Source: Phaeobacter sp. B1627
GTDB lineage: Bacteria > Pseudomonadota > Alphaproteobacteria > Rhodobacterales > Rhodobacteraceae
Length of the DNA: 61,338 nt
NCBI RefSeq assembly: GCF_006265095.1
Contig: NZ_VCNK01000035.1
Coordinates: 1-61,338, forward strand
Direction: 5' to 3'
Each line of letters opens with the position of its first letter. Positions within the stretch are counted from its first letter, which is position 1. Positions 19,509-28,028 of this stretch are shown here, piece after piece. A program made the translations under genes and the position numbers. The notes beneath the pieces are model-generated. The model worked only from the letters and a program-made list of their open reading frames with translations, was not told the origin of the DNA and ran no database searches.

Positions 19509-20552
19509 ATGACCCGTGTCTATCTCGATCACAATGCCACGTCGCCGCTCCGCCCCGAAGCGCGCGATGCGATGATTGCGGCGATGGAGTATTGCGGCAA
19601 TCCGTCGTCGGTTCATGCAGAAGGCCGTGCGGCTAAGGCCGTGGTGGAGCGCGCCCGGGCACAGATTGCATCGGCTTTTGGTGCGGATGGTTCAGATGTT
19701 GTTTTCACCTCCGGTTCCACAGAGGGGGCTGCGCTGGCCTTGGCGGGGCGGAAATTACACGGGGCACCAGTTGAACATGACGCCGTAAGGGCCTGGATTG
19801 ATGAGGATCTGAAGGTTCTCACGGATGGGCGCGTCATTGTGGATGACCCGTCGCAGAGTTGCCTGCAATTGGCCAATTCCGAAACCGGTATCCTTCAGGA
19901 CTTGCCCGATGGTCTGGCCGTGACGGATGCGACGCAGGTCTTTGGAAAGCTGCCGGTGGCCTTCAACTGGATGGGGGCCACAATGGCCCTGATTTCGGCG
20001 CATAAACTCGGTGGACCAAAGGGCGTGGGTGCTGTTGTGATCAGGCGCGGGACCGAGCTCAGCGCGCAGATCAAGGGCGGCGGCCAGGAAATGGGACGTC
20101 GCTCCGGAACGGAAAATGTCATTGGAATTGCAGGCTTCGGCGCCGCAGCTGAAGCTTCTGCACGGGATTTGGACGCGGGGGTATGGGATCGGGTTGCACA
20201 ACTTAGAAATATTCTAGAAAACGTGCTTGCGACGAACTGCCCTGAAACTATTTTTATAGGTCAGGAGGCGCGCCGCCTGCCGAACACCTCGTGTTTCGCG
20301 ACCCCCGGCTGGAAGGGCGAAACACAGGTCATGCAAATGGATCTGGCGGGTTTTGCGATCAGTGCAGGCAGCGCTTGCTCCAGTGGCAAGGTGCGCGCCA
20401 GTGCGGTTCTGACCGCGATGGGATTTGACGAAACCACGGCCCAGGGTGCGATCCGCGTGTCGCTCGGGCCGGAGACGACGGAAACAGAAGTGCTGTGCTT
20501 TGCGGAAGCGTGGTGCGCCAAACAGAAAAAACATCGCGCCCGTTCGGCGTGA
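19509..20552 (+). CDS. NifS/IscS-type cysteine desulfurase (short)
   Basis: A 347-aa PLP enzyme that takes sulfur from cysteine. The PLP lysine is Lys166 (SAHKLGGPKG), the family QLANSETG motif is at 120-127, and the persulfide cysteine is Cys290 in GSACSSGK, the group I pattern of NifS/IscS. It is 40-50 residues shorter than usual because the segment after VEHDAV (about 88-115) is condensed. It sits second in the suf operon, before sufB. A second, SufS-type desulfurase ends the operon, so roles may be divided. An ICE-like palindrome occurs inside the gene at 20203-20217. Confidence 0.9.
   Translation: MTRVYLDHNATSPLRPEARDAMIAAMEYCGNPSSVHAEGRAAKAVVERARAQIASAFGADGSDVVFTSGSTEGAALALAGRKLHGAPVEHDAVRAWIDEDLKVLTDGRVIVDDPSQSCLQLANSETGILQDLPDGLAVTDATQVFGKLPVAFNWMGATMALISAHKLGGPKGVGAVVIRRGTELSAQIKGGGQEMGRRSGTENVIGIAGFGAAAEASARDLDAGVWDRVAQLRNILENVLATNCPETIFIGQEARRLPNTSCFATPGWKGETQVMQMDLAGFAISAGSACSSGKVRASAVLTAMGFDETTAQGAIRVSLGPETTETEVLCFAEAWCAKQKKHRARSA
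20203..20217. promoter_or_regulatory. ICE-like palindrome inside the desulfurase gene
   Basis: TTAGAA, a 3-nt gap and TTCTAG resemble the element upstream of iscR with one mismatch in the right arm. It lies in coding sequence of lower GC than its surroundings. It may be chance, or an internal Irr site. Confidence 0.3.
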
Positions 20553-20567
20553 GTTCAGGAGAACACG

Positions 20568-22088
20568 ATGGCCGCTCTGGACCAATTCGAAGCAAAAGAA
20601 GGTGTTGATCAGGAAACGGTGGATGCCGTTCGTGACGTCAGTACCTACAAATATGGTTGGGACACCGATATTGAGATGGAATACGCCCCCAAAGGCGTGA
20701 ACCCGGATATCGTGCGACTGATCTCTGGCAAGAACGAAGAGCCGGAATGGATGACCGAATGGCGTCTGCAGGCCTTTGAACGCTGGACGGGGATGAAAGA
20801 GCCGAACTGGGCTATGGTCAGCTACCCCGAGATCGACTTTCAGGACCAGTATTACTATGCCCGTCCCAAGAGCATGGAAACCCGGCCGAAGTCTCTGGAC
20901 GAGGTCGATCCCAAGCTTTTGGCAACCTACGAAAAGCTTGGCATCCCATTGAAAGAACAGATGCTTTTGGCTGGTGTCGAAGGCGCGGAAGATGCGCCGG
21001 ACGAAGGTCGCAAGGTGGCGGTCGATGCTGTGTTCGACTCGGTTTCCGTCGGCACCACCTTTCAGGCGGAGCTGAAAAAGGCGGGGGTGATCTTCTGCTC
21101 CATATCAGAGGCCATCCGCGAGCACCCAGAACTGGTCAAAAAGTATCTCGGCACGGTCGTCCCGGCGTCGGACAACTTTTATGCGACGCTGAATTCCGCT
21201 GTCTTTTCAGACGGATCCTTCGTCTACGTGCCGCCGGGCGTGCGCTGCCCGATGGAGCTGTCGACCTATTTCCGCATCAATGCGGAGAACACCGGCCAGT
21301 TTGAACGCACATTGATCATTGCCGACAAGGGCAGCTACGTGAGCTACCTTGAGGGCTGCACGGCGCCCCAGCGCGACACGGCCCAGCTGCATGCGGCGGT
21401 GGTCGAGATCATCATCGAAGAAGATGCCGAAGTGAAATATTCCACCGTTCAGAACTGGTATCCGGGCGATGAGAACGGCAAAGGCGGCATCTACAACTTT
21501 GTGACCAAGCGGGCCGATTGCCGGGGCGACCGGGCCAAGGTGATGTGGACACAGGTCGAAACCGGTTCTGCGGTCACCTGGAAATATCCCTCCTGCATCC
21601 TGCGCGGCGAAGAGAGCCAGGGCGAGTTCTATTCAATCGCCATTGCGAACAATATGCAGCAGGCCGACACCGGCACAAAGATGATCCACCTCGGTAAAAA
21701 CACCAAGAGCCGGATCGTGTCCAAAGGGATCTCGGCGGGCAAGGCGCAGAACACCTACCGCGGGCTCGTCTCGATGCATCCGAAGGCGAAGAACAGCCGC
21801 AACTACACGCAATGCGACTCTCTTTTGATCGGGGACAAATGTGGCGCCCATACCGTGCCCTATATCGAGGTGAAGAATAACTCCTCGCGCGTGGAGCACG
21901 AGGCCACGACCTCGAAGGTGGATGACGATCAGCTGTTCTATTGCCGCCAGCGCGGCATGGACGAGGAAGAGGCCGTCGCTCTGGTGGTGAACGGGTTCTG
22001 CAAGGATGTTCTTCAGGCTCTGCCGATGGAGTTCGCCATGGAAGCGCAGCAGCTGGTTGCCATTTCCCTCGAAGGGTCCGTCGGTTAA
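20568..22088 (+). CDS. sufB: Fe-S cluster scaffold subunit SufB
   Basis: A 506-aa SufB, the scaffold component of the SufBCD complex on which iron-sulfur clusters are built. Family sequence includes [24 protein letters not shown] (split around 185-210), SYLEGCTAP, the beta-helix core, [12 protein letters not shown], and the C-terminal [18 protein letters not shown] segment (here [15 protein letters not shown]) with its conserved cysteine. Length matches alphaproteobacterial SufB. A ribosome site AGGAG (20555-20559) precedes the ATG at 20568. It is separated from sufC by an FkbM methyltransferase gene. Confidence 0.97.
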   Translation: MAALDQFEAKEGVDQETVDAVRDVSTYKYGWDTDIEMEYAPKGVNPDIVRLISGKNEEPEWMTEWRLQAFERWTGMKEPNWAMVSYPEIDFQDQYYYARPKSMETRPKSLDEVDPKLLATYEKLGIPLKEQMLLAGVEGAEDAPDEGRKVAVDAVFDSVSVGTTFQAELKKAGVIFCSISEAIREHPELVKKYLGTVVPASDNFYATLNSAVFSDGSFVYVPPGVRCPMELSTYFRINAENTGQFERTLIIADKGSYVSYLEGCTAPQRDTAQLHAAVVEIIIEEDAEVKYSTVQNWYPGDENGKGGIYNFVTKRADCRGDRAKVMWTQVETGSAVTWKYPSCILRGEESQGEFYSIAIANNMQQADTGTKMIHLGKNTKSRIVSKGISAGKAQNTYRGLVSMHPKAKNSRNYTQCDSLLIGDKCGAHTVPYIEVKNNSSRVEHEATTSKVDDDQLFYCRQRGMDEEEAVALVVNGFCKDVLQALPMEFAMEAQQLVAISLEGSVG

Positions 22089-22142
22089 CGGTCGCCATAG
22101 TCAAGGACGCAGCGGTCGCCCGGCGACGGCAGGAGATTTCGC

Positions 22143-22913
22143 ATGGATTTTGATCCGGCAAAACTGGCAGAGTTTACCGGCCGTATGGTCGCCGGAGAGC
22201 CTGTGGGCTTTCCGGGGCTTGACCTCCATGCCTGCGACATCTCCGGCCGTCGTTTCGTCTTTGCGGTGGATATGAAACGCGACCCAATTCAGCGTGCCCT
22301 CCGCGAGGGAAAATTCTACGAAGAGGAAGAGCTCTCGCTGGTGAAGTCGATCTTCCCGTTCGGGGGCACTTTCGTGGATATCGGTGCAAATGTCGGCAAC
22401 CATAGCCTCTATGTCGCGAGTTTTCTGACCGCTGCAAAGGTCATCCCGTTCGAGCCAAACCCCAAAGCGTTGAAACTTCTGCTGGCCAATATCGCGATGA
22501 ACGGTCTGACGGATCGTTTCGATCTCAGCCATCTGGGGCAGGGCGTGGCGAGGAGTCCGGGCACCGGCTTTGGGATCGAGGACAGAAACAGGAACCTTGG
22601 CGCCGCCCGGATGCGTGCTGGCGAAGGGGAGATCCGGGTCACGACGGGCGACATCGCGCTTGTCAACGATGCCCCGGATTTCATCAAGATCGATGTTGAA
22701 GGCATGGAAATAGACGTGCTCTGCGGTCTTCGGGAGACAATCGCCCGGTGTCAGCCTGCTTTGCTTGTCGAAGTGGACCGTGACAATGACACAGCCTTTC
22801 ATGCGCTGCTTGACGAGATCGGTTACTGCGTCGTCCAGACGTTGCAGCACTACCGACAAAACAAGAATTACGTTGTCAAACCGCGTCCGGATGACGCGGC
22901 TGGGCAAGGATAG
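22143..22913 (+). CDS. FkbM-family methyltransferase inside the suf operon
   Basis: A 256-aa SAM-dependent methyltransferase of the FkbM type. Motif I is FVDIGANVGNHS (77-88), followed by PFEPNP (motif II acidic residue) and the family's IKIDVEGMEIDVLCG. FkbM enzymes O-methylate sugars, peptides or polyketides; the substrate here is unknown. It begins 54 nt after sufB with GGAG (22131-22134) before the ATG, and sufC starts 55 nt after it, all on one strand. It has no known part in cluster assembly, so it is either cargo of the operon or a passenger. Confidence 0.88.
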   Translation: MDFDPAKLAEFTGRMVAGEPVGFPGLDLHACDISGRRFVFAVDMKRDPIQRALREGKFYEEEELSLVKSIFPFGGTFVDIGANVGNHSLYVASFLTAAKVIPFEPNPKALKLLLANIAMNGLTDRFDLSHLGQGVARSPGTGFGIEDRNRNLGAARMRAGEGEIRVTTGDIALVNDAPDFIKIDVEGMEIDVLCGLRETIARCQPALLVEVDRDNDTAFHALLDEIGYCVVQTLQHYRQNKNYVVKPRPDDAAGQG

Positions 22914-22968
22914 AAGATAAATATCCGCACCTTGTGACGGATTGTCAGAGACAAAAGGACGAATAGAA

Positions 22969-23724
22969 ATGCTTGAGATCAAGAACCTGCACGTAAAACT
23001 TGAAGAAGAGGACAAGCAGATCCTCAAGGGTGTGAACCTGACCGTGGAAGCGGGCAAGGTGCATGCGATCATGGGGCCGAACGGCTCTGGAAAATCCACC
23101 CTGTCCTATGTGTTGGCGGGCAAGGACGGCTATGAGGTCACCGAGGGTTCGGCAACTTTGGCGGGCGAGGAATTGCTGGAGCTGGAGCCGGAAGAACGCG
23201 CCGCGCTTGGTGTGTTTCTTGCGTTCCAATACCCCGTCGAAATCCCCGGCGTCGGCAATATGACGTTCCTGCGGACCGCGGTGAATGCACAGCGCAAAGC
23301 GCGGGGCGAAGAGGAACTCTCGGCCTCTGATTTTCTGAAGGTCGTGCGTGAAAAGGCGAAAACGCTGAAGATCGACGCCGATATGCTCAAGCGTCCGGTC
23401 AATGTCGGCTTCTCCGGTGGTGAGAAGAAGCGGAACGAAATCCTGCAGATGGCGATGCTGGAACCCAAGATGTGCATTCTGGACGAGACCGACTCTGGTC
23501 TGGACGTCGACGCCATGAAACTGGTTGCGGACGGGGTGAATGCGCTGCGGGATGAGGGACGGGGATTTCTCGTGATCACGCACTACCAGCGTCTTCTGGA
23601 CCACATCAAACCGGACGTTGTTCATATTATGGCCGATGGCCGGATCATCAAGACCGGCGGTCCTGAGCTGGCGCTTGAGGTGGAGAACAACGGCTACGCA
23701 GACATCCTCGCCGAGGTGGCATAA
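22969..23724 (+). CDS. sufC: SufC ATPase of the SufBCD complex
   Basis: A 251-aa ABC-type ATPase that drives conformational change in SufBCD. Walker A is GPNGSGKST (36-44), the signature is FSGGEKKRNE, and Walker B is CILDETDSGLD, all typical of SufC. The ATG at 22969 is chosen because AAAGGA lies about 8 nt upstream; an in-frame TTG at 22942 would add nine residues. Its stop overlaps the sufD start by one base (TAATG). Confidence 0.97.
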   Translation: MLEIKNLHVKLEEEDKQILKGVNLTVEAGKVHAIMGPNGSGKSTLSYVLAGKDGYEVTEGSATLAGEELLELEPEERAALGVFLAFQYPVEIPGVGNMTFLRTAVNAQRKARGEEELSASDFLKVVREKAKTLKIDADMLKRPVNVGFSGGEKKRNEILQMAMLEPKMCILDETDSGLDVDAMKLVADGVNALRDEGRGFLVITHYQRLLDHIKPDVVHIMADGRIIKTGGPELALEVENNGYADILAEVA

Positions 23725-25004
23725 TGGCGCTTCCTGAGTTGAAACAATCCACGACAGAGGCGCGCCTGGCGTCATTGTCGATGCCCGCTGGTGGCTGTCT
23801 CGAGGCTGCGCGACGTGCGGCGATCTCACGTGTGCAGGCCACCGGGCTTCCTGATCGTCGGGACGAGTATTGGAAATACACCCGACCCGATACACTCACT
23901 GTCGCCGAGGCCCCGAAGGCGGCCGTCTTTGACAGCGGCGAAGAACCGATGTTCGATGCATTCGACCGCATCAAGATCGTATTCGTCGATGGAGTGTTTG
24001 ACGCGGCGGCGTCCGATGATCTGGCCCTGGAGGGTGTGAGCATCGAGCGTCTCGCGGATCTTGCTGGCAAAGATATCCATTGGAGCAAGGACATATACGG
24101 CGTTCTTGAAGCGCGTGGACAATCCCCGGTGGAGCGTCCTCTTGCCGCACTGAACACAGGCTATGCCACGGATGGTGTTGTCATCCATGTGACGGGACGC
24201 CCCTCCAAGCCGATCAATCTGGTCTATCGCCACCAGAGTGACAGCTCGGATGCGATGCTTCATCACGTGGTCAAAGTGGACAGCGGTGCCGAGGCGACCA
24301 TTCTGGAAAACGGCCCGGCCGCATCGCGGTTCAGTCACGTGATGGAGATCGACATTGCCGATACCGGAACGCTTCATCTGGTGCGGGCGCAAGGCCGTGA
24401 CCACGAGCTGCGGAACGCAACGCATCTGTTCGCCCGCCTCGGCCGCGAGTCCGTCTTCAAGAGCTTCACGTTGACGGTGAACGGTGTTCTTACGCGCAAT
24501 GAGGCCGTGATTGAATTCCTGGGTGATGATGCGGTTGCCCATGTGGCGGGAGCCTGCGTCGGAGACGGCGACTTCCACCATGATGACACGGTGTTCGTGA
24601 CCCACGATGCGGTAAATTGCGAAAGCCGTCAGGTTTTCAAAAAGGTTCTCCGCAATGGCGCCACAGGCGTGTTCCAAGGCAAGATCCTGGTGAAGGAAGG
24701 CGCTCAAAAGACTGACGGCTATCAGATTTCGCAATCTTTGTTGCTGGATGACGATAGCCAGTTTCTTGCCAAGCCGGAGCTGGAAATCTACGCCGACGAT
24801 GTGGCCTGCTCGCACGGGTCAACCTCTGGTGCGATCGACGAGGACGGTCTCTTCTACCTCCGTTCGCGCGGCGTGCCCGAAGCCGAGGCAACCGACCTGA
24901 TGACACTCGCTTTCCTGGCCGAGGCCGTGGAAGAAATCGATAGCGATGACATTGCAGCCTCGATCAATGACCGCCTCTACGGCTGGTTGGCGCGGCGGCG
25001 CTGA
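23724..25004 (+). CDS. sufD: Fe-S cluster assembly subunit SufD
   Basis: A 426-aa SufD, partner of SufB and SufC. The N-terminal helical part contains RRDEYWKYTRPD, and the C-terminal beta-helix carries the family segment KPELEIYADDVACSHGSTSGAIDEDGLFYLRSRG (spread over about 350-384) with the conserved Cys and His. The start overlaps the sufC stop by 1 nt. It is followed 6 nt later by a pair of membrane-protein genes. Confidence 0.96.
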   Translation: MALPELKQSTTEARLASLSMPAGGCLEAARRAAISRVQATGLPDRRDEYWKYTRPDTLTVAEAPKAAVFDSGEEPMFDAFDRIKIVFVDGVFDAAASDDLALEGVSIERLADLAGKDIHWSKDIYGVLEARGQSPVERPLAALNTGYATDGVVIHVTGRPSKPINLVYRHQSDSSDAMLHHVVKVDSGAEATILENGPAASRFSHVMEIDIADTGTLHLVRAQGRDHELRNATHLFARLGRESVFKSFTLTVNGVLTRNEAVIEFLGDDAVAHVAGACVGDGDFHHDDTVFVTHDAVNCESRQVFKKVLRNGATGVFQGKILVKEGAQKTDGYQISQSLLLDDDSQFLAKPELEIYADDVACSHGSTSGAIDEDGLFYLRSRGVPEAEATDLMTLAFLAEAVEEIDSDDIAASINDRLYGWLARRR

Positions 25005-25010
25005 GTTCGG

Positions 25011-25496
25011 ATGGCGGTGACCTCTGATATTCTTGCAACCTATCGGGGGCCGCGAAAAGTAATCGCGCGGCTCCTGAATATGGGGCCACGCGAGGATCGG
25101 CTTTTGGCTTTCCTGATGGGGGCTTGCGTTTTGATGTTCATCGCGCAGATGCCGCGGCTTGCGCGCGAGGCCTATCTGACCGGGCAAGAGCTGAACATGC
25201 TGCTGGGCGGTGCGCTGCTTGGGATCGTGTTTATCGCCCCGTTGGCCCTCTATACTTTGGCCTGGCTCTCGCATCTGGCTCTGCGGTCTTTGGGCGGGCA
25301 GGGCGACGGATACCAAAGCCGCCTGGCCTTGTTCTGGGCGTTTCTGGCGGCCACTCCGCTTTTGCTCCTGAACGGTCTCGTTGCCGGTTTTATTGGCTCC
25401 GGCAGCGCATTGGTTGCCGTTGGCGTTCTTTGGAGTTTTGTGTTCCTTTGGTTCTGGATTTCAGGTCTGTTTCAGGCCTATTGGGGAAAAACCTGA
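25011..25496 (+). CDS. YIP1-like membrane protein (first of pair)
   Basis: A 161-aa integral membrane protein with about four hydrophobic segments (roughly 30-48, 64-88, 105-127, 130-152) and a basic N-terminus. Composition and layout resemble the YIP1/DUF1282 family; the match is weak by eye. It begins 6 nt after sufD and its stop overlaps the next start by 1 nt (TGATG), so it belongs to the suf transcript. Function unknown. Confidence 0.75.
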   Translation: MAVTSDILATYRGPRKVIARLLNMGPREDRLLAFLMGACVLMFIAQMPRLAREAYLTGQELNMLLGGALLGIVFIAPLALYTLAWLSHLALRSLGGQGDGYQSRLALFWAFLAATPLLLLNGLVAGFIGSGSALVAVGVLWSFVFLWFWISGLFQAYWGKT

Positions 25497-26074
25497 TGGA
25501 TTTCAAAGCTCTCGCTCTTGAAACGGTTCTGGCACCGGCCAGTGCCGCACGCAGATTGCTTGACCGGAAATTTGACGCCGAAGTGATCTGGACCGGATTT
25601 GCGCTGAGCGTCGTGCTGAGCGTGCTTCTGTATGCCGTGCAGGGCTTTCTGCTGGGCGCGCCGTCCAATGCGGTGTTTCCCTCCCTCAGCCCGGCGATGT
25701 TCGGTGTTTTTCTCGCCTCTCTGCAATTGGCCTATACGATTTCCGCGATCGTTGTCGGCAGCTGGCTTGGGGGGCATGCGGGTTTTGTCCCGTTCTTTGG
25801 GCTTCTGGTCTGGCTTCGCTTTGTTAATATCGCGGTTCAAACCGCTGCGATTGTTATGGTTTTCATCATGCCACCAATCGCAATCGTGCTCAATCTTGCG
25901 GCTGCAGTCTATGGGTTCTACGTCTTGTTGCACTTTACCAACGTGGGCTTCGGTCTCAACTCCATGGCGAAGTCGCTCGGCGTGATACTGCTTGCGGGGC
26001 TTGGCGCAATGACCGTCATTCTACTTCTGATGGGGCTTTTTGTTCCCGCAATTCTGGAGACCTCCAATGTATGA
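25496..26074 (+). CDS. YIP1-family membrane protein (second of pair)
   Basis: A 192-aa membrane protein with an N-terminal cytosolic segment (MDFKALALETVLAPASAARR) and about five hydrophobic helices from residue 40 on, in the pattern of YIP1-domain proteins. The start overlaps the preceding stop by one base, and its 3' end overlaps the sufS start by 8 nt, so translation of the three genes is probably coupled. The frame is open further upstream to 25124 but that part runs antiphase through the previous gene. Role in cluster assembly, iron or membrane is unknown. Confidence 0.8.
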   Translation: MDFKALALETVLAPASAARRLLDRKFDAEVIWTGFALSVVLSVLLYAVQGFLLGAPSNAVFPSLSPAMFGVFLASLQLAYTISAIVVGSWLGGHAGFVPFFGLLVWLRFVNIAVQTAAIVMVFIMPPIAIVLNLAAAVYGFYVLLHFTNVGFGLNSMAKSLGVILLAGLGAMTVILLLMGLFVPAILETSNV

Positions 26075-27287
26075 TGTCGAACAAATCCGTTCCGATTTCC
26101 CCATCTTGTCGCGTGAGGTCAACGGCAAGCCACTGACCTATCTCGACAATGGTGCATCCGCTCAGAAGCCGCAGATTGTCATCGATGCGATCACCAAAGC
26201 ATACGCACAGGAATATTCCAACGTACACAGAGGGTTGCACTACCTATCCAACCTGGCGACTGAGAAATACGAAGCCGTACGCGGGACCATCGCCCGATTT
26301 CTGAATGTCGAGAACGAGGACCATATCGTTCTAAATTCAGGCACAACGGAAGGGATCAATCTGGTCGCCTATGCCTGGGCCATGCCACGGTTCGAGGCGG
26401 GAGACGAGATCATCTTGTCCGTCATGGAACACCACGCCAATATCGTGCCCTGGCATTTCCTGCGCGAAAGACAGGGCGTGAAATTGAAATGGATCGAGAC
26501 AGAGGTGGACGGAAGCCTGGATCCACAGAAGGTTCTGGATGCCATTGGCCCCAGAACCAAACTGATCGCGATTACTCATTGTTCCAATGTGTTGGGGACT
26601 GTTGTTGACGTAAAAGCCATTTCTGCAGGCGCGCGTGAAAAAGATGTGCCCGTGTTGGTCGACGGATCGCAAAGCGCCGTGCATATGCCTGTGGATGTAC
26701 AGGATCTCGGCTGTGATTTCTACGCGATCACGGGGCACAAACTTTATGGTCCAACCGGTTCTGGCGCGATTTATATCCGACCCGAGCGAATGGCTGAGAT
26801 GCGGCCCTTTATGGGGGGCGGCGATATGATCAAAGAGGTGACGCGGGATCGGGTGATTTACAATCATCCGCCAATGAAATTTGAGGCCGGAACTCCAGGG
26901 ATCGTTCAAACGATCGGATTGGGCGTTGCACTGGACTATATGATGAATGTCGGCATGGCGAACATCGCGGCGCATGAAGCCAGCCTCCGAGATTATGCAT
27001 CAGACCGGTTCAAGGGCCTCAACTGGCTCAACATCCAGGGGCAGGCTCCCGGGAAAGCCGCCATATTCAGTTTGACATTGGACGGCGCTGCCCATGCGCA
27101 TGACATTTCAACCATTCTGGACAAGAAAGGCGTTGCCGTTCGTGCGGGCCATCACTGCGCCGGTCCTTTGATGGAGCATCTTGGTGTGACCGCGACCTGT
27201 CGGGCGTCTTTCGGCATGTATAACACGATGCAGGACGTCGATCGTTTGGTCGACGCACTTGAACTGGCGCATGAGTTGTTTTCGTAA
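26067..27287 (+). CDS. sufS: SufS-type cysteine desulfurase
   Basis: A 406-aa group II cysteine desulfurase that supplies sulfur to SufBCD. It opens YDVEQIRSDFPIL and YLDNGASAQKP, has the PLP lysine Lys225 (ITGHKLYGPTG) and the persulfide cysteine Cys364 in RAGHHCAGP, the short-loop pattern of SufS. GGAGACC (26057-26063) precedes the chosen ATG at 26067. It overlaps the upstream membrane-protein gene by 8 nt and is the last recognisable gene of the operon; SufE, SufT and SufA genes are not found after it. Confidence 0.96.
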   Translation: MYDVEQIRSDFPILSREVNGKPLTYLDNGASAQKPQIVIDAITKAYAQEYSNVHRGLHYLSNLATEKYEAVRGTIARFLNVENEDHIVLNSGTTEGINLVAYAWAMPRFEAGDEIILSVMEHHANIVPWHFLRERQGVKLKWIETEVDGSLDPQKVLDAIGPRTKLIAITHCSNVLGTVVDVKAISAGAREKDVPVLVDGSQSAVHMPVDVQDLGCDFYAITGHKLYGPTGSGAIYIRPERMAEMRPFMGGGDMIKEVTRDRVIYNHPPMKFEAGTPGIVQTIGLGVALDYMMNVGMANIAAHEASLRDYASDRFKGLNWLNIQGQAPGKAAIFSLTLDGAAHAHDISTILDKKGVAVRAGHHCAGPLMEHLGVTATCRASFGMYNTMQDVDRLVDALELAHELFS

Positions 27288-27976
27288 TCAACAACATCGC
27301 GATACTCCACGCAGAATAGGCGCACGTCACACATCATAGTATAATATGGCGTGACTTGTGCCTCATAATTTTACATAATAATGATTATGAGATGTACATT
27401 GTGACCATAATGAGCTTTTGCACCCATCGGAAAAGCACAGCACCCTCTCTCTCCTTGCTAAACGCAGCGTCGATGAGCACATGACCTGGATGACGCGCAG
27501 GCATGAACGGAGCTGGAGCTTTCGGCGCATGTCGCGACCGAATTCCAACCCAAGCTCGACAGCAAGCTCGACTGTTCGGTCGGAGCGTTTACAGCAAGAT
27601 GCCTTTGCGCTTTTGGGGCGCTCAGCCGCTGCGCCTTTCGCGCTACTTGCAGAAAGTCCCGCGTGTTTTAACTGTTTTTGACGGACCCTCGGCTGCTCCG
27701 TTCTTCCTTACTTTGCATTCTTGTCTGTTTGCTGCAGAGAATATGCTGAGCTTCGCGGACCTGCAAAAAAATAGGTGCGATTGGTGTTTTTTGCGCTTCG
27801 TGCGTTCGCAACTGCAAGGCGCCGTGCTGGGTATTCATAATATTTAATGCGAATTTCCTGGAAACTTGTTGTTATTTGGAGGGCAATTAACCTTAAAATT
27901 AAGACGCTGATCTCTTTTTCATTGGCCATGATCCCTGTGACCACGGCCCTCGGTTGGCCAATCCCCGCAAAATGAA
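27288..27976. other. AT-richer intergenic region after sufS
   Basis: About 690 nt with no gene I can support. Short frames on both strands lack ribosome sites and family resemblance. Composition is more AT-rich than the flanks, especially 27330-27420 and 27830-27910. It holds the palindrome at 27362-27391. It may be the scar of lost suf-operon genes or a regulatory spacer. Confidence 0.55.
27362..27391. promoter_or_regulatory. Fur-like nested palindrome
   Basis: CTCATAAT (27362-27369) and ATTATGAG (27384-27391) are perfect inverted arms; inside, CATAAT (27374-27379) pairs with ATTATG (27384-27389) across AATG. The inner part resembles Fur/Mur-type operators (ATAATnATTAT). A TATAAT at about 27340 lies just upstream. 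No clear downstream gene. Confidence 0.4.
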
Positions 27977-28000
27977 GGGGCTTGCAGTTATGCAAACCCC
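27977..28000 (-). terminator. Terminator of gcdH
   Basis: Stem GGGG-TTGCA/TGCAA-CCCC with one mismatch and loop GTTA; read on the minus strand it is followed by TTCATTTT and lies 29 nt beyond the gcdH stop. Confidence 0.65.
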
Positions 28001-28028
28001 GTTTTGCATCAATGGGATGCGTTTAGAA

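Noticed and set aside
27503-27847. 114-codon plus-strand frame after sufS
   Set aside because: No ribosome site, Arg/Phe/Cys-rich low-plausibility translation, no family resemblance.
27886-27902. TTAA repeats resembling a CtrA box
   Set aside because: The spacing is 8 rather than 7 nt and no gene starts nearby in the right direction.
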